NCBI RefSeq assembly: GCF_030463565.1
Contig: NC_134661.1
Span: 6,472,542 to 6,536,541 of the forward strand
Reading direction: 5' to 3'
DNA: 64,000 nucleotides
DNA from: Pelecanus crispus
Lineage: Eukaryota > Chordata > Aves > Pelecaniformes > Pelecanidae
The notes under the pieces: generated by a model
What the model was told of the DNA's origin: nothing
The model's database searches: none
Seen by the model: the letters and a program-made list of their open reading frames with translations, nothing else
In this document: in pieces, positions 32,481 to 46,170 of the stretch
How the letters are laid out: each line of letters opens with the position of its first letter
Numbering within the stretch: the first letter of the stretch is position 1
Made by a program: the position numbers and the translations under genes

Positions 32481-35400
32481 CCGCCCGGCTCCGGTTCAAA
32501 ACACGGTACCTGTGTCCCCGGTTCAAAACACGGTACCTGTGTCCTTGCGCTGCCGGGGTTGGGAACTGGCGTTAGCCATGTCGGCGCGGAGCTGGCGAAT
32601 GCTGCAAGTCTGTAAACGGGAGACATTAACTGTGTGTTAAAAAAGTAAGTCTCTGCTTATTAACAAAGGTGCTGGTGGTTCTTTCGAGTGCGGAAAAAAA
32701 GGTTGAAAGATTTTAAAAGACATCAGAAAGAAGGTTTAACATTTCTTACAGTTCGGGAGCATTGCAGTTGTGATTTCTTTCTTGAACGGTAGAGCTTCTG
32801 ATTCACTGAGGTTAATCTGAGAAGTCTGATCTGCAGGCAGAGAGTATTTCTTACATAGTTTTTTCCTCCCTCCGTGTGGTAAGACTGCACAGAGGTGATG
32901 AAACATCACCATACCAAGACCAAGTTCTGGTCTGTCAGTTGCGCAACTAAATGTGAGAAATGTTGTGACCGGAGGTTAGGGATGTTTTGCAGTCTTTACA
33001 ACGCAACTTAGAAGTGGAAAGGATGATTAAATGCTTGTAAAAGATACTGGCTTAAACACAGCTAAACCGTTTCCTTCCTTTCTGTTCTGGACTTTGTATT
33101 AACAACAAACTTCATGCCTGTGCTGCGAAGTGGTTTTGGCCATGGAGTTCTACAGGGACAGCTTATTAGTCCACAGCCTAGGTCCATTTCCTGGTTTAGT
33201 TCAGGTTCTTTGCTTTCCTTATCTTGTCACTTTTCTAAATTTCTTTCTCCTTGCAAAAATGAAAAACTTTTGCATTTTGGTTTAGATGGATGGGTGATAT
33301 CTGTGTGTTAGGTAAGCACTTTGGGGGTATTGTATGATAAAGGTTATTTTCATAGAGTCAGTTCTTGATTCTTTTAGCCTGGGCTGATGCTGACATTCTG
33401 GGTCAAAGTATTGCTTATGGTGTTAGGGTTTTGGTTTGCTCCAGAACCTTCTAGATGTTTTTTTGGTTTTCTTCCTCCCTAATGCTATTTGCATGCTTCT
33501 AAAAGGTAAGAGTTGGTTACAGAGCTCCCTATTTCTATTTCTAGAGTCATCTGTTATGTGGTTCAGATTGTACCCAGCTGAGTATCAATGGAGGACTGAA
33601 ATCCTTTGGTCTTCAGGCTGCTTCTAGGCCACGTATCACTGTGATGGTCCCAGAAGTTTAATCTGCTATTTACAGTTAAAAATAGCAATATTGTTTCCTG
33701 GGCAGAACTGTGCACAGAGTTGTCATAATGTGCCATTCACTGGAACTTGTAGTTGTGTCCGTCTGGATCTCAAAGCCATTTCTCAAAAGGTGGGAGTAGT
33801 AAATAGTACGTAACAGTCAGGGAATTCACTAGACAAAAAAGGCTTTGCCTTTGGAGACACTTGTTAGGTTAATGGTTGGACCGGATGATCTTAAAGGTCT
33901 TTTCCAACCTAAATGATTCTATGCTTCTGTGATTCTTTCCTGTGATGGTTGACTTGGACCTTAGTCCTGAACCACAGCTTGTGAAAGTAGGACTGGTGTT
34001 TATTTTGACTTTACCTGTTGAGCTTCTGTTCTTTTGTAGTAAAAGCTTGTCTGTCTTAGCAGCAGCAAAGAGAGGAATATTTAAAATTAACCTTTTAGAT
34101 ATTGTAAAATAAATATTTTGTAGCAGTAATTCAAAGGCATCTAGGCTTTGCTTGGATGAAAGCTTAGTAATCAGGTTGGAGAGAACATGTAATTGTGTGG
34201 TGCTGATCAGGATGAGGTATCTGTTTTTAAGGTTGCAGCACTTTGAACTGGAACTTTGCATTGAAAAATATTTCTCCTTACAGGCAGTTCCAAGGCTGCG
34301 TCTTTGCACTGGACAGGTGAGCGAGCTGTCAGTGTCTTCTTGCTGGGTCTTCTTCCTGCAGCCTACCTGTATCCTGGACCAGCCATGGACTATTCACTGG
34401 CTGCAGCCCTCACTCTCCATGGCCACTGGTAAGCACAACAGGTCCCTCAGAATTAAGAGTAAAGTCTGATAGTCACGATGGCTCCAAGCCTTAGGTCTTA
34501 AATCTGTATATGGCAGTAAGCCCACTGACTTATTTCCTGATCTAGTATAAAACACCGGGAAGGAGATGCAAACAAAGCCCTTACTCTTCAAGTTCTGTGA
34601 CAGTTGTGATCTTTGACAAGACTAGTTGTACCTTGGTCTTCCTTTGTCACACTGTTCTCCCAGTCAGAAGGCAGGATACATATTACTGTTAAGGAATCCA
34701 TAAACATTCTCTAGTGTTCTTCTACACAGTATCTTACCTTAGGAGGACTTCCTTGCCGCTGGCTATGTAGAATCTTGGACATTTTTATCTTGTAGAAGAA
34801 TCAGTGTTGTATGAACAGAGGGAACAGAAGCAGGACAGATCTATATAAAACAAGTTGTTCTTCTAAGGTTCTGTGCTGTGGGCTGGCTTCGTACATCTCA
34901 ATGGTGATGGGATTCTGCATAATAAAAAGTTCATAGCAAATATTCCACTAAAGAAACTGAGACCTTGATAATTATTTTCTTGATTCCTGGGAAATGGATG
35001 CTTGCTCTTGTTCTTCTTGTTAAGTTTACTTCTGCTGTGATCTTTAATGTGAGTAGGCTAGACGAGTCTAGGTAGGAGCGGATCCATCTGCATGGTTGGC
35101 CTAACTGGCAGCGTTTACAGTCTTGAGGTGATACTGGTCTGTAGTTCCTTGTCACAGGGATAAAGCGGATAAGCAACTTGATGGTACTTTGGGATGCCAG
35201 GTTTTCTGAAATCTCAGTTTTGCCCTTACAAAGTTGTACCAGGGATTCTTGCACTTTCTTCACTGTGACTGAGAGCTTCTTGCCAAAGCCCTCAAATCTA
35301 GTACAGAAGCAATCTGAAACGTGGCTATCCTTGAACATATTTGGCAGAGCTCTTTCAAATATAAAATAAATAAAGCTAAGCTTGCCTGCCTTTGGAGCGT

Positions 35401-37643
35401 TTCTTCACTTGTTTGGTATGTGCGTGTTGGTACCATACTGGATGTGACCATGTGGGGAAATTCCAGGCAACGGAACAGGTTGTTGCAGGTTGATGTGTTG
35501 AAATGGGTTCTCTGGAAGACATTTTGTGTCAATGCACACACATTTGATTCTTTAATGAATGTCTCTTGTTGAGGAAAGTGTCGTGATGGTTTATACTAGA
35601 AATCCCTTTTCCATAAGCAGTGTGGGGACTTCCCCCATCAGAAAAATGTCTTGCTGCTTGGGTGCAGCTCTGCTGGTAACTTCAATCAGAGTGAATTCCT
35701 CCCCAGCTTGTGTGGGTTTTTTGTTCTCTTTTTAAGCTGGAAAGTTTCTCCAGTATTAAACTCCTATCTTGCAAAACATTCTCTTAAAAACCTAAAGGGG
35801 TTCCTATGTAGGAAAATTCTCCTCTTGTACTTTCATAGGTGTTCAGTGCTAGAATATCTTTAAAAGAAAAATGATCGTTTGCTTGCCATAAACGTTAATT
35901 TGATTGCCATAACAGATCAGATAATCCCTCTAGTAGCTGATCAGAAACTGCAGAGGAGTATTGCCTATATTTTTGAGGGGTTTTCTTTCACCTTTTGCTA
36001 TGTTTTTCCTTAGGAAATCTTGTCCCAAAGTATGTTGGAAATAGTGCTCCAGATACTTAGGTGGTTATCAGTCCAAACACTAACCTATCAATAGCTTACT
36101 GAAGATACCTGAAGCCATGTTTATCTTGTACCATTTTTGCTGGCTTGTAATAAAGATTTGTCTGCCCAGTGAAGCTGCTGTGTTGTGAGCTAGATTATGC
36201 ATCTACCACACATCTGCTATTTCTCACTAATTCCCTTTCTTGTTCTCAGGGCCACTGGTCTTTTCCCATGAGGATTTTGTGTGAATTAAGTAGCGTCCTG
36301 TCACATACCCATTTTTCTGAGAAGTCTTAGTATGACTCAGTCTTATTGTGCTATGCAAAGAAAAGATCTTATGAAAATCCCTTATCAACACTACAGTTGA
36401 AGGGCAGCCTGTGAATCCCAAGTTAAGTATGCCTTATTTATCTGCACTTGGAAGGCTTGAAGCGTGGGTAAGTGCTGCTTGCGCTCCCGACCTTATTCCA
36501 CTTCCAGTCATAAAAAACAGCTGTAATAGTTTGAGAGTAGTTGCCTTTCAGCCTGCTTCCACTTTCTGCTTCTCTTCTGTGTGTGCAGGGGTTCCTTGCA
36601 ACCCTTTTCTTGCTTTTGACATCTTTATGGTATTAGAACCCCATCTAAGTGAAACCGAGCTCAGCGTTCACTTGCAGTGGCATCTGCTCCAGGACTTTAA
36701 ACCTTGCTAGGTCACTAGTGTGTCTTAATTTGTGGGACACAGGTCCTTCAGCTTCAGGCTAGACCAAGGCAAAATCTAGGAAGAAAATTGTTGCATTAAA
36801 TAGGGTTCTCTTTTTTTACCAGGTTGACATCTGTCATTGCAGAAAACAAATCTAATTGTACTTTTGGGAAGAGAACTACCACATTGGTCGAATAGCATCC
36901 TCTGTCTTCCTGTTGCTGGATAGTTTAAATCTGGACAAGAGTTCACTTCCAGTCTGACAGATGTAGAAAAAACCCAGAGTATGCTAATTTTTTGGTTGCT
37001 ACTATTTTCTAATCTAAATACGTATCCTGGAGTCTTCTGTACATTTGTGACAGTGGCTGGTCCCAGAGCCACACATTGCCATTCAAGCAAGAAAGGTATT
37101 TCCTTTGTTACTTTTCTTCAGTCCTTGGAAGTCAGATAAGCTGCCCACTGTTTCTTGGAGGCAGATTCTGCAGATTCTATTGTTGAAAGAGCTGTGCTCA
37201 ACACCTTGTTTCCTCAGTACCATTAAGAAAACTCTGAGCCAATATGTATATTTCTTAATAGAATATGTGGAATGTCGTTTTGGTTTTTTTAAAATAGATG
37301 TATCTTCCTTTGAGTGGGAGCTGGGCATTCTTTGGGAAAGGTTGATGATAGCGGGTGAAAAAAAATGATGTGTTTGATTCATCTTAGTAGAATGCTCACA
37401 TAAACTGGGTGGATTTCAGTGAGGAATGCTCTTTCCTGATTTAATCTCTCCCCCCACCCCCCCCCCTTATTCTGCAGGGGTCTTGGACAGGTTATAACTG
37501 ACTACGTCCATGGAGATACACCCATTAAATTGGCCAATACAGGTCTGTATGTACTGTCGGCCGTTACCTTTGCTGGCCTCTGCTGCTTCAACTATTACGA
37601 TGTTGGTATCTGCAAAGCTGTTGCCATGCTGTGGAGCCTCTAA
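31865..37643 (+). CDS. SDHD: SDHD, succinate dehydrogenase cytochrome b small subunit
   Basis: Small membrane anchor of respiratory complex II in the mitochondrial inner membrane; with SDHC it holds haem b and the ubiquinone site. Exons: 31865-31922, 32002-32106, 34284-34428, 37478-37643, giving 474 nt and 157 residues (human 159). The first 54 residues are an Arg/Ala-rich transit peptide, poorly conserved as usual. The mature part reads [46 protein letters not shown] and TDYVHGD, followed by a third helix around [20 protein letters not shown] and the end AVAMLWSL. Asp 90 and Tyr 112 correspond to human Asp 92 and Tyr 114, both important for function in human SDHD. Three membrane segments fall near residues 69-85, 90-110 and 124-145. 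No defects were seen. Confidence 0.97.
32491..32544 (+). repeat. 27-bp perfect tandem duplication
   Basis: Two identical back-to-back 27-bp units begin CCGGTTCAAAACACGG, at 32491-32517 and 32518-32544. They lie in SDHD intron 2 near the edge of the CpG island. Perfect identity implies a recent event. Confidence 0.92.
33862..33936 (+). mobile_element. CR1 tail fragment in SDHD intron 2
   Basis: The stretch TTAGGTTAATGGTTGGACC through GGTCTTTTCCAACC to an ATTCTATG-type end is the last ~75 bp of a CR1, sense to SDHD. It contains no coding sequence. Confidence 0.88.
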
Positions 37644-38175
37644 GATGCAACCGAGTCCCTGACAAACATGATTGTTCACTGCTGCCTCTGCTTCACCATA
37701 TTTTTCCCAACGTGTTTAATGCAAAACAAATGAATAACCAAGGGTCCATAGTATGTACATACTGCAGCAAGTTCAGAGATAGTCTTTTAGAAATGAATAT
37801 CCAACAGCAGTAAAAATGTTAGAGAAGTACATTTAAAGTGGATAATGTCCAGGTGAGTGTGAGTTGATTTAAGCTGCACTGTAAATTGGGAGGAATTAAT
37901 TACATCAGTGACAGACTTACATAGCTGAAGGTAACTTCCCTTGTAATGGCAGCTTTAACAAGTGTTTTGCTAACATATAACAAAATAACTGTTGTTTGGT
38001 TTCCTATATTGTAAAACAAACTTGACTTGTGGAAAATTGAACTGTTATTTCTGACATCACAACAACTGAACTTTATGTAGGGCACACCCTGTAACTCTTT
38101 GGACCCTGAGAGCTGATGTAGAAAAGGGAATACTTTTTTCTTAATCCATACAATAAAGAATTTACAGAAATTGTG
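37644..38175 (+). other. SDHD: SDHD 3' UTR with AATAAA at 38152
   Basis: AT-rich non-coding sequence lies between the SDHD stop and AATAAA at 38152-38157. A GT-rich tract (GTGTGTGTGTGTG) just downstream is a typical cleavage-factor element and supports this end. Confidence 0.8.
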
Positions 38176-40180
38176 TGTGTGTGTGCTTCTGAATGATTTT
38201 TACTACTTTTGGGTTACTTAAAATGTTTTCTCTGTGGATAGGTTTGTTTTTTTTTTTCCTTCTAAAACCAAGTTCACATACTAATTCATACTGTTACTGT
38301 TCATACTGTTACTCTGCGTTACTTCATTTAGATGTTAAAAAATAAAACTTTTTTTATAAATATGTATTGTCCTTAATACTTCAAGAGGTGACTTAGACTT
38401 GATTTAATACAAGAGCAATGGAGCAATGTCCATTAGAAAATACAGCAATAATTGACTTAGAAGAAAAGACTTTTGCAGATAAATTTTAGGAGCCATAAAT
38501 AGCATATGGCTTTCACAGTTTCCCTGGAACCTGTATGTTCATCTGCAACATTTTTTGGGGTTTGTTTTTCTAAATAAACATAAGTACACATTTTCCTTTG
38601 TGACTGAAAAGACAACAAACACACCCTTTCTGTCATACCTTGACATGAGACTGAGGCAGCATTCTTTTCTATGTCTTTAGGTTTTAGGGCATTTTAGCAG
38701 GGGTAAATGAGATTCTGGTTTTTAACTTCTCTCCTTTATCTTTTCTGACTTTCCTAGTAGTAAGGAGTGGTTAATTGTTTCCACATTCTAATGGTACTTC
38801 TGTGGTACTACTCAGAGGAAGAGAATTGTGTGTTACCATCAGTCTGATTACGCAATAAACAGAATGAATAAGTTGCTGTTTGAATTCTACAAGACTTTGT
38901 GATTTAATTTTTTTTTAAGTCTGGAGTGGAATATTTATTTATTTATTTACTTACTTATTCATGTAACCATGGGAAATACTATGTAGCTGGCCCCTTTTGC
39001 TAATCTTGTGGTCAGAATTGAGATGGTTGCTTCTGTCTGATGTGATCTGTTTTAGATAGCAATGTAACATTCATTATTTTGTCATAGTGAGGCAGGTGCG
39101 TATGTATGAGTCATTGGTAAGTACCTCTGTACAATTTGAGCATGTATTATAGAAAATGTTTGTCATTTCCTCTTTTGAGACCAAACAGAAGATGCATCTG
39201 TATGTGCTCAAGAATGTATTTAAAGCCCCTCCTGTGACTTCTTCCTAAGTGACAGTGCACTCGGTGGCTGTACCCGATTCTAAATAAATGGTTTCTTACT
39301 GCCTCTAGGTGCTCCTGTAGCAACTAGATAGGTGAAATGGCAGGGGCAGCATAACACAAAAAGCTGAGACAGTCAGGGTTATCAATCACAGCAGTTTTCA
39401 TGTCTATGCTTTTTTAAAGCCCCTGAAATTACAGTTTTGGTTTGTTTTTTACCAAAATGAGTCTTGAGACTTATCTCTTCTGCAAATTTGAGGATTTTCC
39501 TCCATTTCATGACAGATAAGAGGCCTTCCTGTTTTCTCTGATTACTTCTCCCTGTATGGGGTACGACAATTGTACCAGCTCTTCTGCATGGCAAGTTGCA
39601 TGGCAAGACCCAGGACCCCAGCTGCAACCAATGTTCAGGTTATCACTACCTGGTGTTGGAACAGAAGAGGAAGACCAACACTTACATGTAGAAGAAAAGA
39701 ATAATACCTGCCATATAAATTTCCTCAATATTAATGTAATGCATTCCAAATGGTTCGTTTTGGTTTTGGTGAAATCCAGTGCCTGCTTGGCTCTGAATGT
39801 GAAATGGAGTTCACAGCCTGACCCCAATGTACACTGCGTTTTCACATACGCGGAGTAAGATAGGGTCCTTATGGGAGCCAGCCATATCTACATTTGTTCC
39901 AAATTATTAGAAGGACAAACTGTGTTTAATTTCATCACTAACCTACATTTTACTGTTAATTTTTAAAAACCTTTACATGAAAGCATAAGTCTTTTTTTTC
40001 TTGGGCCTTCTGAGGACAAACAGCTTTATTAGAACTTTAATTGTTCAGGTAAGCTAGCAGTTTTCTAAGCAAAGATTGCCAGCAAGTTAAAAGTTGTCTG
40101 TTGTTTCTAATTCAGTTGAAGGTGAGAATGTCACTGTGTAACTGAGATTGACGAAGATACTCGGGAAATAATCTTGATGC
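38176..40180. other. SDHD-IL18 intergenic region
   Basis: The two genes converge here. Nothing coding is recognised. It contains a TTTA microsatellite and scattered AATAAA on both strands that could be minor transcript ends. Confidence 0.6.
38933..38960 (+). repeat. TTTA/TTAC microsatellite
   Basis: Six to seven tandem TTTA-type units grade into TTAC. It is a simple repeat. Confidence 0.85.
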
Positions 40181-40200
40181 AAAAAAGTAATGTCAAAGGG

Positions 40201-40206
40201 TTTATT
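40201..40206 (-). promoter_or_regulatory. IL18: probable polyadenylation signal (IL18)
   Basis: AATAAA on the minus strand, about 420 nt past the IL18 stop. A further one lies at 40025-40030. Which is used cannot be told from sequence. Confidence 0.55.
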
Positions 40207-40622
40207 GGGCAGGTGCATGGTCTGCTTATGAAACCTGTTACTTTAAGCAGTTTTCTCTCCCTCCCCAAAATAGGTCTCCTTCATCTATGAGACACAATTC
40301 AAAAGCTGTTTGATCAACAGGCAGTAAATTTTAGGGATCAAACTATACATGACTATATAGGCATGCACATTCTTGTTTCTTCACTGTGTAATTTTCTTTC
40401 CTTCTATCTGACTGGAAAACATTCTTCTGCTGCTTTTTGCCAACAATTTGAATTTATTTTCCTTTGTAAGATGCTCATTTTTTGTATTGACTTATGGTAG
40501 CTAAAAACATAAAACTGGTTTGTCTTGGATGAAGAAAGAATAAGATTTCTTTTATAAAAGCCAAAATATATTTTAAGACTGCTGAAGTACGTCATAGGTT
40601 GCGACTTTCATTCTGACTGAAG

Positions 40623-43561
40623 TTAGAAACTTATCTTCATGGTTTCATCCACTTCATCTTCTCTTGACAGTTTCTTCAGAATTAATTTTCTTAAGGAGCC
40701 TTCTTCCTCAAAGGCCAAGAACATTCCTTGTTCTAGTGAGTATTCAAACTTAAATGCTCTGGAGCTACAAGATGTAAATGTCTTTTTGAAAAAGATTACA
40801 TTACTTTCACCAGGAATTTCTTTGGGAACTTCTCCTTCCTGAAGAAGAAAAAGGGAATGGGTTAGCCCCAACACAAGACCTGAGCAGTTTTGTTTCAGCT
40901 CATACTTGTTTGAATTCTTTATTTTGCCTACTATTTACATATACATAAGCTATGGAAAACAGATACTTACCCTAAATCGAACTATCATTTTTCCACATTC
41001 TTTCTCACAACACATGTAATAACTTTTATCTTCTACCTGGACACTGAATGCAACAGGCATCCCTGCTGAAGGTGTGGTAGTTTTGTAATAGTGAATGTTG
41101 AAGTGCATTCCATTGCCTAAATAGAAAGTGTTTATTATTAATCATGTGCTCAGGAGAGAGCTGCAACAATTTAACATTACGTCTTACCATTCCAGTGGCA
41201 ACTGCTGTCTTCCCAGGATACTTTTCCTGACAGAAGAGCCAAGACTTTAATTTTTATGACTGCCGGTAGCACATATTTGACTTTCTGCAATCATTCAATA
41301 ACCGAGATTTTGAATTTGCAAGAAAGCATGTGAGGTTACCAGTTAGTAGGGGTAGGATATTAAAATCCTTTTATGTGCATGCATAAAGTGAGAATTGGAT
41401 TTGTAAATAGTCATCTGTAAATCAGATTATATCTGTATATACGTGATCTGTAAATAAATACCTTCAACAAATACAGTTCTGAATGAATTGCTGACCCCCC
41501 CCCCCAAAAAATATCAAAGCCAAAACCGTAAGTACATTGTTAACTACTGCCATTAGAAGAAAGAGCTTTTAGTGCTAAATACATTGTCCGTTTAAACCTA
41601 ATAATGATTTTTTGTAATCCAACACACACACAAAAGGATTAAGAATTTAGTTTGTGATCAGAGCTAACAAAAAATCTTACCAGCCCTTTTCTGCATGGGA
41701 CATCCTGCAGGCCTCAGTCTAATCCAGGAATCTAACCCATTACCAATGCACAAGACACAAAATTTCAGTTCTGTTAGCTTAGCTTTATTCTTACGAATTA
41801 AGTTTAAATCTTTACTCTCAGTCCCATCATTTAGAGTCAGTGATTACAAAGAACAAAAGCACATCTAGAATGAAGAAACAGTGTAATGGTTACAGTATAT
41901 ATTTGAAAAATGGTGTACCAGATTTCATCTCCTGATCTGTCACGTCTTCGAAAGCTGCCATGTTTAAATCGGGTCGAACCACAAGCAACTGGCTATTTAC
42001 ATTTCGAAGGACTCGGTGGAGAATTTTTTCCTTACAAAACGCATCGCATTCTAGCCCTGTAGAAATATTAAGCAAAGAGGGTCAAATATTTTAGCTGTAA
42101 TCTCCTCAGATCTTAACAGTTTGCTACAGGCTTAACCTTGTCATTAAGGATACCAGGTGAAATAAGTTCTCAGAATGGCAATCATACAAAATGGAGGCCA
42201 CGTCATTCTTTCCATCTCTGGCTTGTAGCAATCCAGGCAAGACAGAAGGATTTCCCAGAATACAGCAGTCTGTATATGTAAGCAAGAGAAGCTACTGTAT
42301 CTGTTAATGAGAGTTAGGAAGTAACAGTTCTCTCTTTTGCCCAACAATTAGAATTGCATTTAAAGGTCCTTTTTTTTAAAAAAAAAAAAAAACAACAAAC
42401 CACACACTTGTTTTTTAAGGCACACAAAGCATTTGTGGGTTAGTAAGTGTGAGCAGGTTAGTTTGGGTAAATTTGGTAATTAATAAATGATGAGTTTTCA
42501 GCTTACCATCATCATCTTGGTTCCAAGTGAGCAATGAAAAAAAAGGAAAGAAAAAACAATATGAAGCTCTGCCCCCACAAAAGAAACCATTTTCTACACG
42601 GTTTTGTTCTGCAAGGTTGGAAGCCAGCCAGCCTCCTACACATTTCCAATTGTACTCCCCAGTATCACTAACTCACCAAACTGAGCTGTTCTAACTACAG
42701 AGAGTGTTTTGTGAGCATAACAAACTTGACAGAATGACAAAACCACCAGTCATTTGAGAACTGGAGTTACCACCAAACCAAGAGGTATGCAAAATATTTT
42801 AGGGTTACTTAAGGGTGAGCAGCCCACGTGAGTTTAAGCCAAGGAATAAATGGCATGCAAATTTTTGTTTTCACTGGCACCTTTATTCTAAGTGAGCAAA
42901 AGGACAAGAAACAGTCATTACAAATTGCTTCTAAAGAAAAGACTGTTTGTTCTCTAACTAACTTTATCCTATAAGATTGGAAGTGATCCACTTTTCGAAG
43001 TCCACCCAACCGCAGTCCAACCCTTCTGAGTGTCTTTTATGGGAATGTATTTTATGAAGCAATGATTATTCCACTGACTCAAATACGTGGCTAACAATGC
43101 TTCAGACTGAAGCTTATAGGAACATTAGGTGAGATCAGACTGATAAAGGATTTTTTTTTAATCAGCATTCAAACAGAAGAAGCTATTTAAATGCTTAAGG
43201 TGTTCAGCAATAACATAGTACTGACCTGTTAACACACTGGGACAGCTGTCTCAAACTCTGATTCTTTTTGCAGTGAACAGCCTAGCTCCATAATCTAAGA
43301 ACTATCATTCTTCTAAGTGGGTGGGGATTGTGACTGCTTTGAGGATTGCTTGGGTAACGGGGGGGGGGGAAAAACAGGATTCCACAAAACCAGGGATGCC
43401 AGCCCAAGGAAAGGACTGAATTGTATATCTACTTTTGATCTGCTATGCAGAAAGAAGACACAGTGCATCTCTTTCAGCAGTAGGTAGTAATTACCTGCAA
43501 AATAGAGGCAGAAATTTTTGCCAAGTTGTACCGCGCACACAAGAATCTCTTCACCACTCAT
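40623..43561 (-). CDS. IL18: IL18, interleukin-18 precursor
   Basis: Proinflammatory IL-1-family cytokine, made without signal peptide and released after caspase-1 cleavage to induce interferon-gamma. Minus-strand coding exons: 43561-43495, 42515-42507 (9-nt microexon), 42056-41919, 41116-40971, 40838-40623, giving 576 nt and 191 residues. The protein strongly resembles chicken IL-18: MSGEEILVCAVQLGKNFCLY, LECDAFCKEK, AFEDVTDQEMKSG, TTTPSAGMPVAFSVQVEDKS, IPGESNVIFFKKTFTSCSS, KFEYSLEQGMFLAFEEEGS and LRKLILKK. The likely caspase site follows Asp 30 in LECD-A, where human has LESD-Y. The exon carrying the ATG starts at 43568 after a TTTTTGGCAG acceptor, leaving only 7 nt of leader, so at least one 5' noncoding exon lies upstream. 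The microexon is inferred; skipping it stays in frame. Confidence 0.95.
42507..42515 (-). CDS. IL18: IL18 9-nt coding microexon (candidate)
   Basis: On the minus strand ATGATGATG is flanked by AACCAAG on the left, with a long T-rich pyrimidine tract before it, and by the strong donor GTAAGC on the right. Joined to its neighbours it gives A-D-D-D-G-L-E-C-D, aligning with human A-E-D-D-E-N-L-E-S-D, where a 12-nt exon encodes the same place. The phase (1,1) fits both neighbours. Confidence 0.75.
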
Positions 43562-46170
43562 CTTCGCTCTGCCAAAAACATGTGGAAAGTATTCAGAGTT
43601 AAGAAAAATGCTTCTTACTCTATAAGGCAAGGGAGTTCTTGGGCTAGTTCTCTTCTATGCACAGTACTATAATAGGGCTGGCATATTTCACTACCTGTTG
43701 AAAAACAGCTTTTTTAAACAACTGGTCTCCTCCTCTGTTGCCTTTTATCATTATTTAGAATAACATAGAGCATCCTTCAAGTTCTGCAATTTTACAAAAC
43801 TTCATTGACTCACGCAATGTTACACAGGAATAAATAATAACTCATTACCATTTTGCCTTGCTCTGAGAATGCTAATAAGTAGCTCCATGAACATATTTCA
43901 TCAAATTAGTTCTCTTCTCTTGGGCCTGCAAAAATTATCTTACTATCCCATGGTCATTTGATTTTCTGTTTCTAATTTTCAAATAGGGAAGTGACTAAGA
44001 CTGCATTAAGCACCCTGTTACTGGTCATTAAGCCATTAAAGTTATATTAAGTCTACACAGACTGATCTTTCCAGGTTCCCTCTATAAAAGACAGAACTTC
44101 CAAAATACCCAAAACTTAAGTCTACCTTAGACTGCCCCTTGGAAAGGCCTGTATCTTTTGCATCTTGAGCTGGAATTGTGCAGGTTTCTAGAGAAGTTGG
44201 GATGTAGTTTATTTTGCAGTAGCAGTGATTTGCTTACAGTGTTTTAATTTTATTTTAACTCAGGTTGAATTATGAGCTCGATTTCACAGCTATTCTCTTT
44301 CAAGAGCGACACAGAGAAAAGTGAAGAAGTAAAGATAGATTTCCCTTGGGAATAATAACAGTCACTTTTACAAAAAAAACCCCTGAACTAATCATTAAAG
44401 ACCAGCCAGCTTCTGCACCTGAGAGGTTCCAGCCCCTGTTCTACATGCTTCAGGGTTAATTTAGAACTAGCCCAGGGCTGCACTCTGCCTCTAATGTCAA
44501 TACACAACCCCCTCTAAGAGCTCCAGAAGAATAATTGGTTTTGGCTTTGTTCATATCCTCATACAGTATCCTCATACAGTTAACAGCCAGACAGGTAAAC
44601 TTTATATTCTTTAGCTTTCTGACACAGTGACTGAGAGTATGTCATACTCTTGGTCTGTTTAATGGATAAAACAATGTATATGCTTAACGTGGAAAACAAA
44701 AGAGCAGCGATGCTCATAAATTTGCTATACCTGTTCCGTTTACCTATAAGTGCACCCATCCCTTTTCTTCTATCATAAAGTTTCTGTTTATGCTGGCAGA
44801 AAAGAGATACATCTGAACGGATTGTATTGCTTTGCAGGCCACAAAAGTCTCCATATCTTCAGTTCTAGCAGTGCACCAGGGGAAAAAATTACAAAATAAA
44901 ACAAAAGTTATGTGGGCTCACCTGTATTGACTAGGACTTGAAGTGTAAACTCTAGTATTTCAGTAATTTTACTGCTGTTGGGGTGGTTGCCATTGGAATG
45001 AATAATTCTAAGAAATAAGCACTAAAATATTTTTATTTTAAAACTGATAATACCCTCTTCAAAATTAAAATAGCATCTCCTACCTTTAAAGAAAAGTGAG
45101 AATAAGAATAAAGGGATGTGGCAAAGAATTTCATTCTTTCTCTTCTCTGGTGGTAAACAGTTTTAAAATGTCCTCTTCTATGCCACTAATTTTGTGAAAT
45201 GCAGCTTGTCACTTTCCTTCCTGTTTCATTTTGGTCTCTATCTTAGCAAATTTTTTTTCCATTTTCCTAAAGTGCTTTCTGTTTTATCTACGTTTTTAGA
45301 TGTAAAGGCATTTTACTTTCCAAAAATAACAACTAGCTACTTTACTATCTGCAAGATCTGATTTACCTGGCTTTGTGACGGGTGTAAAATTTTTGGCCAG
45401 ATGCACAAAGTAGCAGGCACAGTGACATTCACCATTGCTGCATCTAACCTTTAGGAGCCCGGCATCTGTACGAAATCTTCAGCCTGGAGCTATGCGCCTA
45501 GCCTCGGCATACAATACTCGGGAGGAGACAGTCACAGCAGAATGCACGAAAACTTGTTAATCAGACAGCACCAGATAAACAAAGCCAACAACAGTGATTG
45601 TAAAAACACTGAAGTCACTTTTTGTAAGTAGTCTAGAATATGAAGTCCTTCATTCAAACCTACTGACTCCTGCCAAGGCATTCTTTCCCCTTGCACTAGC
45701 CACAGAAATAATAAACACAATAAATGTGTTAAAGCTAGGTAAACGATGGGAAGAACTGGCTCTCGCACAAACATTTGACTTTCTTCTAAGGCTCTTTTCC
45801 ACCACTTGGAAAAGACTTACCACACAAAACAACTGAGCAATGCCCACTTAAGTAAATAAGCAGACATGTGATTGGGGTGGGAGAATCACAGAGATTTCCT
45901 TGTCCCTCTAGTAAAGCACTTCAAGGAATGTATTTCAGAGTCATTTTTTCTCATCCTGTTTTTTATATGGTCTATAGTTCTAGCTGGTCTGTGCAGAAGA
46001 GACACCCAGGTTCACAGCAGGGGACTGCACCTTCGTTTCCAAACACGCATACCCAAGCCTTTGAAATGAAATACCACCACACCGAGCGGCGTACGCCTTA
46101 CACGCGGTGAACTAAACCAAGAAGTCGAGGGCTGCTCTAAAGCAGAGGGGAAGGCATAGGCAGGACTTAC

